Origin: Streptomyces sp. SM11
GTDB lineage: Bacteria; Actinomycetota; Actinomycetes; Streptomycetales; Streptomycetaceae
Length of the DNA: 50,548 bases
Direction of reading: 5' to 3'
Assembly (NCBI RefSeq): GCF_002910905.1
Contig: NZ_NEUE01000079.1
Location: forward strand, 1 to 50,548
Part shown: in pieces, positions 48,384 through 50,548 of the stretch
How the letters are laid out: every line of letters begins with the position of its first letter
Position numbering within the stretch: the stretch's first letter is position 1
Position numbers and translations under genes: made by a program
Notes under the pieces: model-generated
What the model was told of the DNA's origin: nothing
What the model saw: the letters and a program-made list of their open reading frames with translations, nothing else
The model's database searches: none

Positions 48384-49094
48384 ATGACTACACAGGACAG
48401 CGGCAGCGCGCCCAAGCCCCCCGCCAAGGACCCCTGGGACCTTCCCGACGTCTCAGGTCTGCGCGTCGGCGTGCTCGGCGGGACCGGACCGCAGGGGCGT
48501 GGCCTCGCCTACCGGCTCGCCCGCGCCGGACAGCGGGTCACCCTCGGTTCCCGGGACGCGGCGCGTGCCGAACAGGCGGCGGCCGAACTGGGCTTCGGCG
48601 TCGAGGGCGCGGACAACGCGGAGTGCGCCCGGCGCAGCGACATCGTGATCGTCGCCGTGCCGTGGGACGGCCACGCCAAGACGCTCGAATCCCTGCGCGG
48701 GGAACTCGCGGGCAAGCTCGTCATCGACTGCGTCAACCCGCTCGGCTTCGACAAGAAGGGCGCCTACGCCCTCAAGCCGGAGGAGGGCAGCGCCGCCGAA
48801 CAGGCCGCCGCCCTGCTGCCGGACTCCCGCGTCACCGCCGCCTTCCACCACCTCTCGGCCGTGCTGCTCCAGGACGAGTCCATCGAGGAGATCGACACCG
48901 ACGTGCTGGTCCTGGGCGAGGCACGGGCCGACACGGACCTCGTGCAGGCGCTGGCCGGCCGGATCCCCGGGATGCGGGGCATCTTCGCGGGCCGGCTCCG
49001 CAACGCCCACCAGGTCGAGTCGCTGGTCGCCAACCTGATCTCGGTCAACCGCCGCTACAAGGCCCACGCCGGGCTGCGCACCACCGACGTCTGA
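48384..49094 (+). CDS. npdG: NADPH-dependent F420 reductase (NpdG family)
   Basis: A 236-residue Rossmann-fold enzyme that transfers hydride between NADPH and coenzyme F420. The dinucleotide motif is VGVLGGTGPQGRGLAYRLA, followed by TLGSRDAARAEQ (NADP phosphate contact), VIVAVPWDGHAKTL, VIDCVNPLGFDKKG and SRVTAAFHHLSAVLL. F420 is made by Streptomyces, so the call is biologically sensible. It is leaderless at ATG 48384. Confidence 0.92.
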   Translation: MTTQDSGSAPKPPAKDPWDLPDVSGLRVGVLGGTGPQGRGLAYRLARAGQRVTLGSRDAARAEQAAAELGFGVEGADNAECARRSDIVIVAVPWDGHAKTLESLRGELAGKLVIDCVNPLGFDKKGAYALKPEEGSAAEQAAALLPDSRVTAAFHHLSAVLLQDESIEEIDTDVLVLGEARADTDLVQALAGRIPGMRGIFAGRLRNAHQVESLVANLISVNRRYKAHAGLRTTDV

Positions 49095-49173
49095 CCGGGC
49101 CCGGTCGGGGCACGACGGGGCATGGGGGACACTGGACGGGACCGCGACCCGTTCCCGACAGGAGCCGACCCCC

Positions 49174-49353
49174 ATGCCCCGCATCGCTCTCTACGCCCTC
49201 GTCGTCTGCGTCCTCGCCGTCGTGGCGGCCGTGGTCTCCTTCGTGCAGGGCAGCCTGCTCGGGATCGTCTGGGTGCTCATCGCGGGGCTCTCGTCGAACA
49301 TGACCTGGTTCTACATCCGCAGGCACCGGCTGACCGCCGCCGACGCGGGCTGA
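49174..49353 (+). CDS. Small two-helix membrane protein, 59 aa
   Basis: Short ORF with AGGAG 9 nt before ATG 49174. The protein has two hydrophobic stretches, ALYALVVCVLAVVAAVVSFV and LLGIVWVLIAGLSSNMTWFY, joined by a QGS turn, and a basic tail (IRRHRLTAADAG). It is likely an integral membrane protein with both ends on the inner side (inference). Function unknown. It converges on the protease gene, with a small GCGGGC/GCCCGC stem at 49345-49362. Confidence 0.7.
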   Translation: MPRIALYALVVCVLAVVAAVVSFVQGSLLGIVWVLIAGLSSNMTWFYIRRHRLTAADAG

Positions 49354-49370
49354 GCCGCCCGCCGCTCCCG

Positions 49371-50177
49371 TTACGCGACCGCGCAGCCCGGATCCCGCTC
49401 GTCGAAGAGGCCCCGCCAGAAGCGGTAGAGGTCATAACCGCAGTACCGCTGGAACTCCTCGACGCCGAGTCCGCCCAGCAGCGTGTGGATCCCGTCGAAG
49501 AAGACGATGTTCACCTCGGGGATCCACAGGATCGCGAACACCGCGATCAGCCCGAACGGTGCGATCGGCTCCACCTGACGCCTGATCCGGTACGACAGCC
49601 AGGGCTCGATCACCCCGTAGCCGTCCAGCCCCGGGATCGGCAGGGAGTTCAGGATCGCCGCCGTCACCTGGAGCATCGTCAGGAACGCCAGCGCGTACCG
49701 GAAGGCGACCGGCACCCCGTCGAGCGCGTCCAGCCAGAACGGGGCCGTGCACACGATCGCGAAGGCCACGTTGGTCAGCGGGCCCGCCGCCGAGATCAGG
49801 CTGTGCTTCCACCTGCCGTGGATCCGGCCGCGCTCGATGTACACCGCGCCGCCGGGCAGCCCGATCCCGCCCATGATCACGAAGAGGACCGGCAGCACGA
49901 TGCTGAGCAGCGCGTGGGTATAGGCGAGCGGGTTGAGGGTCAAATACCCTTTTGTGCCGACTGAGGTGTCCCCGCTGTGCAGCGCGGTACGGGCGTGCGC
50001 GTACTCGTGGAGGCAGAGCGAGACGATCCAGGCCCCGGTGACGAACAGGAAGACCGCGAAGCCGGTGGCGTCCGCGAAGCCCGTCCACACCGCCCAGCCC
50101 GCGACCGCGGTGACGGCGGCGATGCCGAGGAAGACCGGGCTGATTCTCCGGTCGCCGCGTTTGGCTGCGGTGGTCAT
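49371..50177 (-). CDS. Site-2 protease-type zinc metalloprotease (M50)
   Basis: A 268-residue intramembrane metalloprotease. The zinc motif is CLHEYAHARTA (HExxH with Glu) in an early helix, and the second zinc ligand motif is NSLPIPGLDGYGVI with Asp. About six membrane helices are seen, and no PDZ domain is present. The family cleaves membrane-bound anti-sigma factors or similar substrates; the target is unknown. ATG 50177 was chosen for family length; upstream in-frame residues are Pro/Arg-rich. Confidence 0.9.
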   Translation of the reverse strand: MTTAAKRGDRRISPVFLGIAAVTAVAGWAVWTGFADATGFAVFLFVTGAWIVSLCLHEYAHARTALHSGDTSVGTKGYLTLNPLAYTHALLSIVLPVLFVIMGGIGLPGGAVYIERGRIHGRWKHSLISAAGPLTNVAFAIVCTAPFWLDALDGVPVAFRYALAFLTMLQVTAAILNSLPIPGLDGYGVIEPWLSYRIRRQVEPIAPFGLIAVFAILWIPEVNIVFFDGIHTLLGGLGVEEFQRYCGYDLYRFWRGLFDERDPGCAVA

Positions 50178-50345
50178 CGGCACTCGACTCCTGGGGGTGG
50201 GTGGCCCCAGGGGGTGGGGCCGGGAGGGCGATAGTACGGTTCGCACTCCGACGGTTCGTATGGTTCCGATGGTTCCGACACGGCGGGAACGTCGGGGACC
50301 GGGGGCGGAGTTCGACCCAGTCGACGCCGTTTCCGCCCCGTCACG

Positions 50346-50351
50346 GACAAT
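50346..50351 (+). promoter_or_regulatory. -10 hexamer for leaderless SARP gene
   Basis: GACAAT is followed by GGGCCC and GTG 50358, 6 nt, with no ribosome binding site. Confidence 0.5.
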
Positions 50352-50357
50352 GGGCCC

Positions 50358-50548
50358 GTGCGCTACTGCATCCTCGGCACCACCCGGGCACTTCGCGACG
50401 ACGGCACGGCTGTCGCCCTCGGCGGGGCGCGGCTGCGCGCCCTGCTCACCGTTCTCGCGCTGAGCCCCGGACGGACCGTCCCGGCCGGGGTCCTCATCGA
50501 CGAGGTGTGGGACGGCGACCCGCCCGCCGACGCGGCCGGCGCCCTCCA
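50358..50548 (+). CDS. AfsR/SARP family transcriptional regulator, 3'-truncated by window edge
   Basis: The first 63 residues are an OmpR-type DNA-binding domain of the SARP class. It begins VRYCILGTTRALRDDG, then GGARLRALLTVLALSPGRTV and LIDEVWDGDPPADAAGAL, matching the winged-helix start seen in AfsR and pathway activators. The bacterial transcriptional activator domain and any NB-ARC/TPR part are beyond the window. Such regulators often drive antibiotic clusters, but no cluster is visible here. The start is GTG, leaderless. Confidence 0.9.
   Translation, partial: MRYCILGTTRALRDDGTAVALGGARLRALLTVLALSPGRTVPAGVLIDEVWDGDPPADAAGAL

Overview
The window is very GC-rich DNA with almost every third codon position G or C. 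It carries Streptomyces-typical families: a SARP/AfsR-type regulator, HtaA heme proteins, a bifunctional RNase H/phosphatase, an LAXTG sortase signal and an actinobacterial type A RNase P RNA. It is best read as a chromosomal segment of a Streptomyces species. I see no prophage, integrase, CRISPR array or tRNA. No stretch longer than about 300 bases is without a feature.

Region by region. Bases 1-7100 hold a lipid or steroid-type beta-oxidation locus: a partial acyl-CoA dehydrogenase, an SCP-x-like thiolase, a drug-type MFS transporter, then MaoC hydratase, Zn alcohol dehydrogenase and SDR. The last three sit behind a perfect KstR-type operator. Bases 7100-10000 hold a small hydrophilic ORF, a beta-propeller-like protein and an iron-box-controlled siderophore-binding lipoprotein. 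Bases 10152-13056 are a tight nif3 / zinc-ribbon / RNase H-phosphatase operon, followed by eda and yaaA on the other strand. At about 15780 two convergent genes (an RNB nuclease and a MerR-coupled membrane protein) are both truncated, which looks like a deletion scar. A Uma2 protein, rnpB and an uncharacterised Cys/His membrane protein follow.

Bases 19000-35900 are a mixed accessory-type stretch: two GNATs, a GT2, a MFS/TetR divergent pair, two PhzF-like genes in the wider region (one here), SDR, PhoD, Gfo/Idh, Bcr-type efflux, a PQQ-like protein, Rsm22, DDAH/TetR and a prim-pol-like protein. A 75-bp palindromic element between rsm22 and the DDAH gene supplies both stop codons.

Bases 36000-45150 form a heme acquisition locus. 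hmuTUV runs leftward, and two secreted HtaA proteins run rightward from a shared iron-box promoter. The second HtaA protein carries a sortase E-type LASTG signal. Heme oxygenase (hmuO) lies behind its own iron-box-like palindrome. The genes fit a surface relay from HtaA proteins to HmuT, HmuUV import and HmuO heme cleavage, with iron repression by a DmdR/DtxR-type regulator. A five-copy 11-bp direct repeat resembling a PHO box lies between map and hmuO. The right end has map, small conserved genes, an MFS transporter, an F420:NADP-type reductase, a site-2 protease and the start of a SARP regulator.

At least ten genes show a -10-like hexamer ending 6-7 nt before the start codon with no Shine-Dalgarno sequence, so leaderless transcription is a recurrent theme here. 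Function calls come from reading the translations and motifs; no database search was run.
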